Below, one piece after another: positions 17,278-27,436 of a stretch of 64,000 nt of DNA; the first letter of the stretch is position 1, and each line of letters begins with the position of its first letter. The translations under genes and the position numbers were made by a program. This DNA comes from Bacillota bacterium. GTDB lineage: Bacteria > Bacillota > Limnochordia > Limnochordales > ZCTH02-B6. The stretch is taken from contig PKQS01000007.1 in assembly GCA_017577945.1 (NCBI GenBank), forward strand, positions 1 through 64,000, in the 5' to 3' direction. Below the pieces are notes generated by a model. The model was not told where the DNA came from. It saw nothing but the letters and a program-made list of their open reading frames with translations, and did not search any database.

Positions 17278-17865
17278 TCACAGCCGGATGGTGTAGAGCG
17301 GCTTGCGGGGACGCGACACGTACGGGTTGCCCGCAATCCAGAAACGCCACGGGTAAAAGCGCGCCTCGCCGGCGTTGTCGATGCCGATGCGGGTGCCGAC
17401 GGCCACCTCTTCCACCGGGATGCCATCCGAGATGCGCAGCGGCGACGTGAGAAAGTCCCAGCCGTTGTGCTCGCGGGTGATGCCCAGCGCTTGGCACAAC
17501 TTGCCTGGCCCGTCGGTGAGCCCGTCGGTCCGCCCGCGGCGCTGTTGCATGATTTCGATCCCTTTCGTCGGCTGCAGCGCCCGCACCAAAATCGCTTCCG
17601 GCACCCCTTCGGGCCCGGACACCACGTTCAGGCAGTGCTGGCGGTGAATCATGTACACGTACGCCCGGCCCGGCGGACCGTACATGACTTCCGTGCGCGG
17701 CGTGCGCCGGCCGCCGTACGAATGCGCCGCCCGGTCGTGCGGGCCCATGTAGGCTTCCACTTCAACGATGTAGCCGCCTACGCCGTGGAGCGTCAGTTCC
17801 TTTCCCAACAGCTTGATGCACAACTCCAGCGTCGGCGTTTCGAAAAATGCGCGATCGATGGCCAT
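17278..17865 (-). CDS. 3-methyladenine DNA glycosylase (Mpg/AAG family)
   Basis: 195 residues, full length for bacterial members. Recognisable blocks are FFETPTLELCIKLLGKEL, the catalytic region IVEVEAYMGPHDRAAHSYGG, then TEVMYGPPGRAYVYMIH and DGPGKLCQALGI. The enzyme excises alkylated purines and hypoxanthine. An AGGGTG-like site precedes the ATG. The downstream UdgB-like gene on the same strand suggests joint expression. Confidence 0.93.
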   Translation of the reverse strand: MAIDRAFFETPTLELCIKLLGKELTLHGVGGYIVEVEAYMGPHDRAAHSYGGRRTPRTEVMYGPPGRAYVYMIHRQHCLNVVSGPEGVPEAILVRALQPTKGIEIMQQRRGRTDGLTDGPGKLCQALGITREHNGWDFLTSPLRISDGIPVEEVAVGTRIGIDNAGEARFYPWRFWIAGNPYVSRPRKPLYTIRL

Positions 17866-18132
17866 CTTGCGACACCCTGTCTTCTTACGATACCACGATT
17901 TCGCCCGGCGCGCCCGATCCTGCAGCCAAGAATGAATTTTTTGACTCGCATATCGGTACGGTTCCGCTTAACTGGTTCGCCGGGAAATTTCATAGCCGTT
18001 TCACGCGCCGTGCAGGATTGCGGCGGAATGTGCAAGAAGAAATCTTGGTCGAGGCGCGTCGGGGACAAGGGACGAGGCGTCGACGCTTGGAACGAAACGA
18101 AGCGAGGGGGCCGAGGTATGTGACAGGCCCGG

Positions 18133-20097
<1,965 letters not shown>

Positions 20098-20153
20098 AGA
20101 CGGCGGGCCGGCGGCAGGCAACGGCTTGGCGGAAGGCAAGGAGGCGGCGGAGG

Positions 20154-20810
20154 GTGACGTTGGCACGGAGGCTCGTTCTCGCGGGACTGGTCGCGGCGGC
20201 GTTGGCGGCGTCGCTGGCGGGTCCGGCGGCGGCGCAGGACAAGCCGCGGCTAGGCGTGCTCGGCGTAGAAACGTCGCGCGTCGGCGGGTACACGGACTAC
20301 ATGCGCAACTTCGCCGATTACGTGCGCAACTTGATCACCCACGACGTGACGACGCTGGGCCGCTTCGACGTGGTGGAGCGGAGCAATATCGACGCGGTGC
20401 TGCGGGAACAGAAGTTCCAGCTGTCGGGCGCGATCGACCCCGATACGGCCGTGGCCGTGGGCCGCATTCTCGGCATCGACGTGGGCCTCATCGCCAGCCT
20501 GGAAGCGCTGGAGACCCGGTGGATGGAGTCGTTCTACCGCGCCGAGGCGGTGACGATGGTCCGTCTCATTGACATGCAGACCGGGCGCCTGCTCGCGACG
20601 CTGCGGGTCGAAGGGAGCGGCACGGGCGAGACGGCCCAGGAGGCGCAACGCCGGGCGCTGGACAACGGCTCGGCGAACGCTTTCGCAACCGGCTCGCCGC
20701 GGTGTTCAGCTTCCGAGGCACCATCGTGGAGGTGCAGGGTGAAGGGCTGAAAGACGACACGGTGTTCATCTCCCTCGGCCGCCGGCATGGGGTGCAGGTG
20801 GGCACCGATG
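20154..20810 (+). pseudogene. CsgG-like envelope protein, frameshifted and truncated
   Basis: The N-terminal part has a signal peptide (LVLAGLVAAALAASLAGPA) and a CsgG/LpoB-like core: RFDVVERSNIDAVLREQKF, then AVAVGRILGIDVG. Around 20660-20690 the frame shifts. A C-terminal piece, NRLAAVFSFRGTIVEVQGE with VFISLGRRHGVQVG, continues in another frame and stops abruptly just before a terminator. Relatives carry roughly 60-70 more residues. AAGGAGG precedes the GTG start. It follows the CapD-like gene and may have been co-transcribed with it. A sequencing error could explain the shift, but not the missing end. Confidence 0.65.
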
Positions 20811-20833
20811 GTTTGGCCGCACGCCGTTGGTGT

Positions 20834-20869
20834 GGCTTGACCGGGGCGCCTGGTCAAGCCGCGTTTTTT
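20834..20869 (+). terminator. rho-independent terminator
   Basis: GGCTTGACC (20834-20842) and GGTCAAGCC (20852-20860) form a 9-bp stem, followed by GCG and six T residues. It ends the CapD/CsgG-like transcription unit. Confidence 0.85.
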
Positions 20870-20880
20870 GTCGTCGCGCT

Positions 20881-20909
20881 TTGACTTTCCTTGACTTTTC
20901 CCCTATAAT
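20881..20909 (+). promoter_or_regulatory. sigma-A-type promoter of hsp20
   Basis: TTGACT (20881-20886) and a perfect TATAAT (20904-20909) are separated by exactly 17 bases. It lies between the upstream terminator and hsp20, giving a leader of about 105 bases. No CIRCE inverted repeat is seen. Confidence 0.8.
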
Positions 20910-21020
20910 CAAGGTGCGAGGAATGGAAAATTCGGGCAGACTTCGTCGCGGCACAGCCGGGCGCGCGGCGGCGTTGCGGCGCTGCCGGCGCGCCAAACCG
21001 CAGGCGATGGAGGGGTGCGT

Positions 21021-21461
21021 ATGCGGTGGCTGGTGAGAAGGTACAACACGCTGGACGACTGGTTTGAGCGCATGTGGGCCATGCCCTACTCGGCGTGGCA
21101 GCTGTTGGAGGAGTTCTTCCCCTTCGAGCGGCGGCGGGTGCCGGCGGTGGAAGTGGCCGAGGAAGGCAACGACGTGGTGGTGCGCGTCGAGTTGCCGGGC
21201 GTGAACCCGGACGACGCCGACGTCTGGCTGACGGACGATCGCCTGACGGTGCGGGCCGAGCGCCGGCAGGAGACGCGCATCGAGCACCAAGGCTACTTCC
21301 ACACGGAGCGGCAGTACGGCTCGTTCCAGCGGGTCATTCCGCTGCCGACCGAAGTGGATCCGGACAAGGCGGAAGCGCGGTTCGTCAACGGCGTCCTGGA
21401 GGTGCGGGCGCCGAAACGGAATCCGAGGGAAGGGTACGGGCGGCGCTTGGAAATCCGGTAG
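21021..21461 (+). CDS. small heat-shock protein, Hsp20/alpha-crystallin
   Basis: 146 residues. The alpha-crystallin domain is complete, from VEVAEEGNDVVVRVELPGV through SFQRVIPLPTEVD to ARFVNGVLEVRAPK (the conserved GVL motif). It acts as an ATP-independent holdase for unfolding proteins. The ATG has GGAGGGG at 6 bases, better than the GTG two codons earlier. A consensus sigma-A promoter upstream and a hairpin downstream mark it as a monocistronic unit. It is one of the few intact genes in this disturbed region. Confidence 0.92.
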   Translation: MRWLVRRYNTLDDWFERMWAMPYSAWQLLEEFFPFERRRVPAVEVAEEGNDVVVRVELPGVNPDDADVWLTDDRLTVRAERRQETRIEHQGYFHTERQYGSFQRVIPLPTEVDPDKAEARFVNGVLEVRAPKRNPREGYGRRLEIR

Positions 21462-21493
21462 CGGACGTCTCAGCAGCGGTCCGATGCGCCCGG

Positions 21494-21533
21494 GGAGCCC
21501 GGGAACGCGGCTTGTGTTCCCGGGCTCCTTCCG
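21494..21533 (+). terminator. strong hairpin after hsp20
   Basis: GGAGCCCGGGAAC (21494-21506) pairs perfectly with GTTCCCGGGCTCC (21516-21528), a 13-bp stem. Only a short T-poor tail (TTCCGCGTTT) follows. It separates hsp20 from the convergent glcF remnant. Confidence 0.6.
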
Positions 21534-21617
21534 CGTTTGGGCTCTTTAGACGTTGAGACTCTTTCCGCGTTGCGCCGGTGCCCTGATGAAATGTCATCGG
21601 CCTTGATCCGGCAGTGA

Positions 21618-22253
21618 TCATCGGTCTTCGGCCGTTTCATCGCGGCGTTGCCGTTGGTCCTGAGCCTGCGGGAAAAGCCCGCCGCAGGCGTTGGCCAAAT
21701 GGCACGACGGCTGGTACATGACGCGCAGCGGCCGGCGAGCCGCAGGCGCTCCGCTGGACGCGGCCAGCAGCAGTTGGGAGACGTCTCGCACTCGCGCCGC
21801 CAGCCGCAAGGCCGCCGCGTGTTCGGGCGTTCCCGGCGGGAACAGCTCGGCGGCTTCTTTCAACCAAGTCATGCAGCCGCCCGCGTTCATGGCGATGAGC
21901 GTGTCATCGGCTTCGTTCAAGGCGCCAAGGGCCAGGAGGTTGCGCACCACGAGCTCCCGGGCCAACTCCGGGTCGCCGTAGTGCCGCGCCAGCACCACGC
22001 TGTAGCGCACGTGGATGGGACACGCCTGCTCGCAGGCGCGGCAGTCGAGGCACAAGTCCAGCGCCTCCTGCAGGCCCGGGCTCAACCCCGCCCGGCCCAG
22101 CGCCCACTCTTCGACGAGCCTTATGCGGCCGCGGGGCGAGTGCTTTTCGACGCCGAAGACTTCGTAAGTCGGGCAGGCGGGCAGGCAAAAACCGCACTGG
22201 ATGCAGCGCGTCGCTTCCCGGAGCGCTGCGTTCAGGGGTTCGTGGGCGCTCAT
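21618..22253 (-). pseudogene. glcF: glycolate oxidase iron-sulfur subunit, internally deleted
   Basis: 211 residues against about 430-450 for the family. Both ferredoxin-like clusters are present ([14 protein letters not shown] and [12 protein letters not shown]). The sequence then jumps to the second Cys-rich domain ([16 protein letters not shown]), skipping roughly 140 residues. It ends soon after [13 protein letters not shown], so about 90 C-terminal residues, including the later CCG motif, are absent. The frame stays open across the first junction. Without a complete pair of CCG domains it is unlikely to work. Its ATG overlaps the glcD stop as ATGA. Truncation may be genomic or an assembly fault. 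Confidence 0.7.
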
Positions 22254-22954
22254 GCGGACCGCTCCTCCGCGCCGTCCACCGGCGGCAGCAGCTTGCCGGG
22301 GTTGAGCAGGTTGTCGGGATCGAAGGCTTGCTTTAATGCCCGCATGGCCCGCAGCGTCGGGGCATCGAACGCTGTCGTCATGTACGGCCGCTTCAGCAGG
22401 CCGATGCCGTGCTCGCCGCTCAGCGTGCCGCCGTGGCGCAGCGCCGCTTCAAAAATCGCGTCGATGGCTTGGGCGACGCGGCGCATCTCCTCCGGATCGC
22501 GCTCGTCGCAGATCAGGTCCGGATGGAAGTTGCCGTCGCCGGCGTGGCCGAAGACCACCAAGGTGACCTGAAACCGCTCCGCCTCCACGGCCCGCTTGAA
22601 GTCGGCCGTCAGCACGCCGGGCTGGACCCGCGCCAGCATGTCGCGGGGGTCGATTTCGAGGATGCGGTTCATGCGGGTCATGACCAAGGCGATGCCGCCC
22701 AGCGGGATGGCGCCGCCGCTGAGACCCGTGCCGCTGCCGCGCGGGAAGACGGGCACCCGGTGGCGCCGGGCAATGGCCATGACCTTTTGTACGTGCTCCG
22801 TGGTGCGAGGAAAGACGACGACGTCCGGCCGATGGGACAAGTGCGTGGCGTCGTAGCTGTAGCTGATGCGGTCCGCCTCGTCGGTCAGCACGAGGTCCGG
22901 TCCCAGGGCGGCCAGAAGCTCGCGAATCGCTTCGTCCATGGCGGCGCTGCTCAC
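22250..22954 (-). pseudogene. glcD: glycolate oxidase FAD subunit, internally deleted
   Basis: About 234 residues against about 460-480. The N-terminal FAD domain start is normal (SYDATHLSHRPDVVVFPRTT, PRGSGTGLSGG). After AVEAE the sequence jumps directly to the C-terminal region [22 protein letters not shown] and [13 protein letters not shown]. Some 240 residues covering the second half of the FAD domain and the substrate cap are missing, in frame. The GTG start has AAAGGAG 8 bases upstream, so the 5' end is authentic. The same kind of in-frame loss is seen in glcF next door. Confidence 0.7.
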
Positions 22955-23110
22955 GGGCAAGGCTCCTTTTCCGTCTTTATAGCCAGCGTAGCGTACCCGG
23001 CGGCCAAAGTCTACGGGGCCAGGCGCGGGAACCGGCGCGCGAATTTGTTCGCAGCCGACGGGGGCGCAGGAAGCTCCGGCTGCTCGGGGAATTGTGGTGA
23101 GGGAAGGCGG

Positions 23111-23460
23111 ATGGATGGCTTGCCGCTGGAGCAGAAAGTCGGCCCGATGGTCATGATGGGGTGCCCGGCCGGCAGGCCGGCGCGCAGGCCGCCGAGCTGA
23201 TGCAGAAGTACCACGCCGGCGGCGTTCTTCTCTTTTCCGGCAACGTCGCGTCGCCCGCCCAATTGCAGGAACTGACGGACGGCCTGCAGCGCTTGGCGCG
23301 ACAGGGCGGGGCCGACGTGGTGCTGATCGCTCAGCCGCAGTACAATGAAGAGGAAAAGCGGGCCGTGGAGCGGCTCGCGCAGGCGGTGCGGGAAGGACTC
23401 TTCTCCCGGGTTGCAACCCGCCGGGCACGGGTTGGTGGCGGAAGCGAGTACGACCGGCAG
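23111..23460 (+). pseudogene. nagZ: glycoside hydrolase family 3 (NagZ-like) remnant
   Basis: The start LPLEQKVGPMVMMG matches the N-terminus of NagZ-type beta-N-acetylglucosaminidases. The frame then shifts near 23160. AAELMQKYHAGGVLLFSGNV and ELTDGLQRLARQ follow in a second frame, then a jump to GADVVLIAQPQ and RAVERLAQAVREG, which lie roughly 200 residues later in complete enzymes. The catalytic Asp and His region is lost. The complete enzyme would release GlcNAc from peptidoglycan fragments, fitting the kinase and etherase genes nearby. Identification rests on these two short blocks. Confidence 0.6.
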
Positions 23461-23484
23461 GCGGATTCAGGGAAGGTGAACGGG

Positions 23485-24522
23485 TTGGACAAGTTGTTGG
23501 TCGCCGTCGACGGCGGCGGCAGCAAGACGAAGCTGTGGGTACTGGATACGAGCGGGAGAGTCGTCGCCGAAGGACGGGGCGGACCGTCCACGGTGACGGT
23601 GGTGGGTATCGAGGCGGCCACGCAGGCGGTGGCCGACGGCGCACGCTCGGCCGGCCTGGCGGGGCTGGGAGAGAAGGGCGGAGACGCTGAGATTCAGCGG
23701 TCCGTTGGCCACGTGGAGCAGGTGGCCGTCGCGGCCGCCGTCGTCGCTGGCACGGAGCCGGAGCGGGAGCGCACGGGCTTGCAAAACGGCATGGCCGGCC
23801 TGTTTCCCAAGGCGCAGATTGTGTTGCGGCACGACGCCGACGGCGCGCTGCTGGCCGGCACGCTGGGCGACCCCGGGATTTTAATTTTGTCGGGCACCGG
23901 TTCGGTCTGCTTGTCCATGGGGCCCGGCGGCCAGCGGGCTCGCGTGGGCGGTTGGGGGCCGCTGGTGGACGACGGGGGCAGCGGCTACTGGATCGGCCGG
24001 GAGGCCATTCGCCTCGCGCTGCGGGCGGCGGACGGCCGCGACGAGCCGACGGTGCTGACGAAGCTTTTGGCCGAGCGGGCACAGGTGTCCGACGTGCGGG
24101 AGCTGCCCGGCGCGGTGCACCGCGGCGATTTCGGCCGGCCGTGGATCGCGCGCCTGACGCCGCTGGTAGCGCAAGCCGCGCAGGACGGCGACGCGGCGGC
24201 CAATCGGATCTTGGACCAGGCGGCGGAGGAGCTGGCTGAGCACGTCCGGGCGGCGCTGGCACGTTCTCCCTGGTTCGACGGCGTCGAGGAAGTGCCCGTC
24301 GTGGCGGCGGGCGGCATCTTCGCCATGGGTGAGTTCTGGCGGCGACGCTTCCGGACGGCCCTGGCCAAGGCGGCGCCTCGCGCGAAGCTTACCGTCTGGG
24401 TCAAGGAGCCCATCGTGGGTGCCGTCTATCTGGCGCTGCGGGCGTATTACGGAACGATTCCCGACGACGTCATGGCGCAGCTGCGGGCGCTGCGCGACGC
24501 CAACGTGGAGCCGCTTTCTTAA
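23485..24522 (+). CDS. BadF/BadG-family amino-sugar kinase, MurK-like
   Basis: About 345 residues. VAVDGGGSKTKLWVLD is the phosphate-1 loop of the ASKHA fold; GILILSGTGSVCL and VAAGGIFAMGEFW are the later phosphate and adenosine loops. BadF-family kinases include N-acetylglucosamine kinases and the clostridial MurNAc/GlcNAc kinase MurK. The nearby nagZ and murQ remnants make a MurK-like role in peptidoglycan-sugar salvage the best inference. The TTG start has GGAAGGTG 6 bases upstream. No internal gap is evident. Confidence 0.75.
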   Translation: MDKLLVAVDGGGSKTKLWVLDTSGRVVAEGRGGPSTVTVVGIEAATQAVADGARSAGLAGLGEKGGDAEIQRSVGHVEQVAVAAAVVAGTEPERERTGLQNGMAGLFPKAQIVLRHDADGALLAGTLGDPGILILSGTGSVCLSMGPGGQRARVGGWGPLVDDGGSGYWIGREAIRLALRAADGRDEPTVLTKLLAERAQVSDVRELPGAVHRGDFGRPWIARLTPLVAQAAQDGDAAANRILDQAAEELAEHVRAALARSPWFDGVEEVPVVAAGGIFAMGEFWRRRFRTALAKAAPRAKLTVWVKEPIVGAVYLALRAYYGTIPDDVMAQLRALRDANVEPLS

Positions 24523-24595
24523 GGGCAGGCCCCTGCGAGTCGGTGGAAGTCTGCGGAAAACGGCGCGGGCGCACGCGCACCGCCCGCGGGAAGAA

Positions 24596-24629
24596 ACGGC
24601 GCAGCCTACCGGCTGCGCCGTCGTCTTTT
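24596..24629. terminator. hairpin terminator between convergent genes
   Basis: ACGGCGCAGCC (24596-24606), loop TACC and GGCTGCGCCGT (24611-24621) give an 11-bp perfect stem followed by CGTCTTTT. On the minus strand TTTCTTCC follows, so it can serve both the kinase gene and the ABC permease operon. Confidence 0.8.
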
Positions 24630-24655
24630 CCGTGCTTGGCGCCGAGCCCGTCCGT

Positions 24656-25480
24656 TTAGTACTTGACCCCGCCCGCCGTCAGGCCTTTGACGAAGTACTG
24701 CTGCAGGAACAGGAACAGGAGGGCAATGGGGGCGGTGGCGATGACGGCGCCCGCCGCCACGCTGCGCAAGTTGGTCTGGAACGAGTCGTTCAGGTAGAGC
24801 AGCCCGACCGACAGCGGGTACATGTTCGGATCCCGCAAGACGATGAGCGGCCACAGGAAGTTGTTCCAGAAGGCGATGAACTGCAGCAGCACCAAGGTGG
24901 CCAGCGACGGCTTGATCATCGGCAGCATGACGCGGAACCAGATGAAAAACTCGCTGGCGCCGTCGATGCGCGCCGCGTCCTCGTAGTCGCGCGGGATGCC
25001 CATGTACGACTGCCGCAGCAGGAAGACGCCGAAGAGCGTTACCGCCATGGGCAGGATGACGCCCCAGTACGTGTTCACCAGGCCCAGCCGGCGGATGGTT
25101 AGGAAATTGATGATGAAGCTGCCTTGCGCCGGCACCATCATCGGCAGCAGGACCAGGAAAAAGATCAGGTTGCGGCCGGGGAACTCAAACCGCGCCAGCG
25201 GGTAGGCGAACAGCGCCGCAAACGTCACGGAGACGAAGACGCCGATGCCGCTGATGATGATGGAGTTGAGCAAGTACCGCCAGACGCCCATCGTCTTCCA
25301 CACCGTGATGTAGTTCTCGAGCGTCGGCGGATCCGGGATCCAGTTGGGCGGCCAGGCGTAGACGCTGGCGGCGGTCTCCAGCGAGATCTTCAGCATCCAG
25401 TAATACGGCCACACCGTAAAGACGGCCAGCGCGATGAGCACCGCGTAAACGAGGATGACCTTGACCGCTTTCAACGCCAT
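24656..25480 (-). CDS. carbohydrate ABC transporter permease (MalG type)
   Basis: 274 residues with six membrane helices. The EAA-type coupling loop is seen as YEDAARIDGASEFFIWFRVMLP. The C-terminus PIALLFLFLQQYFVKGLTAGG is typical of the CUT1 family. GGAGGAAT lies upstream of the ATG. The stop of the upstream permease overlaps this start as TGATG, so the two are translationally coupled. Together they form the channel of a sugar importer. The neighbouring kinase and etherase suggest amino sugars. Confidence 0.9.
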   Translation of the reverse strand: MALKAVKVILVYAVLIALAVFTVWPYYWMLKISLETAASVYAWPPNWIPDPPTLENYITVWKTMGVWRYLLNSIIISGIGVFVSVTFAALFAYPLARFEFPGRNLIFFLVLLPMMVPAQGSFIINFLTIRRLGLVNTYWGVILPMAVTLFGVFLLRQSYMGIPRDYEDAARIDGASEFFIWFRVMLPMIKPSLATLVLLQFIAFWNNFLWPLIVLRDPNMYPLSVGLLYLNDSFQTNLRSVAAGAVIATAPIALLFLFLQQYFVKGLTAGGVKY

Positions 25481-26370
25481 CAGTATTCCTCCAAACCGCC
25501 CTTGCGCTGGAACCAGAGGTTGACGAGCGTCACGGCCAGGATGCACGCCGTCAGCAGGATGGACAGGACCGCCGCGTAGCCGAACTCCAGGTGGTCAAAG
25601 GCCGTCTTGTAAATCAAGATGCCCATCGTTTCGGAAGCGTGGCCCGGCCCGCCGCGCGTCACCGCGTACACTTCCGTGAAAACGCCCAAGGCGCCGATGG
25701 TGGATATGATGGAGCAGAACAAAATGTACGGGCGCATGAGCGGCATCAAGATCTTGGTGAAAAGGTGGTACGAGTTGGCGCCGTCCAGTTTGGCGGCTTC
25801 GATGTACTCCTCCGGGATGCCTTGCAACCCGGCCAGGTAAATCATCATGTAATAGCCGATGCCAGTCCAGAAGGTGACGAACATGACGCTGTACAGCACG
25901 ATGTCCGGATTCGAAAGGAACAAGATGGGCCGGGTTGTGAGCCCGACGGCTCGCAGGACGTAGTTCAGGATGCCGTCGCTTTGGAAAATCCATTTCCACG
26001 CCAGCGACACCACGATCATCGGCGTGATGACGGGAAAGAAATACAGGCTGCGGAACAGCGAAATCCCCGGCCAGCGGCGGTGGACCAGCAGCGCCATCAG
26101 GAACGACACCAGCTGAATGACGGGCACGATCAGAAGGTATTTGAAGGAGTTTTTCAGCGCGTTGGCCACCAGCGGATCGGAAAAGGCGCGCTTGAAGTTG
26201 TCCCAACCGACGAACTTCGGCGGCTGGATCACGTTGTATTCGAAAAACGCCAGCGCCAGGTTGGCGATCATCGGATAGTAGATGAAGACAATCGTGAACA
26301 GAAGCGGCACCGCCATGAAGGCATACGCCGTCCAAATTCGGCGACGCCGCATCGCCGAGCCCATTGCCAT
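25480..26370 (-). CDS. carbohydrate ABC transporter permease (MalF type)
   Basis: 296 residues with six membrane helices. The coupling loop GIPEEYIEAAKLDGANSYHL matches the CUT1 EAA motif. VFTEVYAVTRGGPGHASETM is a typical family segment. It pairs with the downstream MalG-type permease. The binding protein gene upstream on the same strand survives only as a 3' fragment, and no ATPase gene is present in the cluster, so a shared MsmX-like ATPase would be needed. Confidence 0.9.
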   Translation of the reverse strand: MAMGSAMRRRRIWTAYAFMAVPLLFTIVFIYYPMIANLALAFFEYNVIQPPKFVGWDNFKRAFSDPLVANALKNSFKYLLIVPVIQLVSFLMALLVHRRWPGISLFRSLYFFPVITPMIVVSLAWKWIFQSDGILNYVLRAVGLTTRPILFLSNPDIVLYSVMFVTFWTGIGYYMMIYLAGLQGIPEEYIEAAKLDGANSYHLFTKILMPLMRPYILFCSIISTIGALGVFTEVYAVTRGGPGHASETMGILIYKTAFDHLEFGYAAVLSILLTACILAVTLVNLWFQRKGGLEEY

Positions 26371-26458
26371 GCCTCCCCCGGAACGGCGAGGGGCGGCCGT
26401 CGGCTGCCGCCCCTCCCTACCGACTGCTCAACGTTTCGCTTGCGAGCGTTGCACCGCC

Positions 26459-26838
26459 TCAACGGCTCTGATCCAGAATTTGCTGCCACTCGCGGGCCGC
26501 ATCCTGGATGGCCTGGCGAGGCGTCTTGGTGCCGAGCAGCGCCGCGGTCATGGCGTCGTCGAGAATCTGCGTCATGCGGGCCGCATCGGGCAGGTCCGTC
26601 GGCGTCGCATCGATCTTCCACAGGCTGCCCGCGGCGATCATGCGCGCCTGATCCTCCGGTGTGTCGCCGCCGGCGGCGAAGAACGGATCTTCCGCGGCCT
26701 CGATGATGCTCGGGAAGATGGTGACGATCTTCGCGAACTTCACCTGGTTCTCGGCGTTGGTCAGGAACAGCGCGAAGTCCGCGGCCAGCTGCGGATTCTT
26801 GCTGGAGCGGCTAATGGTGTGGAAGGGGCCGAGGACGA
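26459..26838 (-). pseudogene. sugar ABC transporter binding protein, 3' fragment only
   Basis: About 120 C-terminal residues of a family 1 extracellular solute-binding protein remain: ISRSSKNPQLAADFALFLTN, a central FPSIIEAAEDPFF, and an end DAAREWQQILDQSR. The signal peptide and about 300 N-terminal residues are missing. Near 26830 the sequence runs directly into murQ on the opposite strand. The fragment lies where the binding-protein gene of the two permeases is expected, so the importer as read here lacks its receptor. Confidence 0.7.
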
Positions 26839-27397
26839 CAGGGAGCAGGGGGCGGCGGACATCCGCCGCCGGGGCGTGTCGGCCCGAGACGTAGTGGTGG
26901 GCATCGCCGCCTCGGGCCGCACGCCTTACGTGCTGGGTGCGATGCAAGCCGCGAAGGAGGCCGGCGCCACCGTGGTGGCTCTGGTGTGCAACGCCGGAAG
27001 CCCTATGGAAGCGCTGGCCGACATCACGATTTGCACGGTCGTGGGGCCGGAGGTGCTCATGGGCTCCACCCGCATGAAGGCCGGCACGGCGCAGAAGCTG
27101 GTGCTGAACATGCTGAGCACCGGCGCCATGATCCGGCTCGGGAAAGTGTACAGCAACCTGCTCATCGGCATGCAGGCCACCAATCAGAAGCTGCTGCGGC
27201 GAGCGGTGCGCATCGTGCAACTAGCCCTCGATGTCGATGAAGAGACCGCCCGGAGCTTGCTGGAGCGGGCGGACGGACGCATGGATGTGGCCATCGTCAT
27301 GCATAAGGCCGGCGTCGATGCCGAGACGGCGCGGGCGCTCTTGGAACAGGCGCAAGGGCGCGTGCGCGACGCGCTGGCGGCCGCGGAGCGCGGCTGA
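26826..27397 (+). pseudogene. murQ: MurNAc-6-phosphate etherase, 5' end missing
   Basis: The last about 190 residues of a MurQ protein (normally about 300) are clear: VVVGIAASGRTPYVLGAM, then STRMKAGTAQKLVLNMLST and the C-terminal helical tail. The N-terminal about 100 residues, with the GTSGR loop and the catalytic Glu of the first SIS half, are absent. The fragment abuts the truncated binding-protein gene head to head. The intact enzyme cleaves the lactyl ether of MurNAc-6-phosphate to give GlcNAc-6-phosphate, so MurNAc salvage would be blocked. Confidence 0.75.
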
Positions 27398-27436
27398 GTC
27401 GGCAGCGCGAGGCCGGGCCGCGCCGGGCGGCCCGGC

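Noticed and set aside
20923..21036. Small leader peptide before hsp20
   Set aside because: The ATG lacks a ribosome-binding site and the frame reads a random basic string; a plain leader is more likely.
22250..24262. Reading glcD as a 670-residue fusion protein
   Set aside because: Only the last about 234 residues are GlcD-like; the upstream part is antisense to the kinase gene and a good GTG start with AAAGGAG exists.
26282..27397. Reading murQ as a 371-residue protein with an own N-terminus
   Set aside because: The first about 180 residues are antisense to the binding-protein fragment and not MurQ-like.
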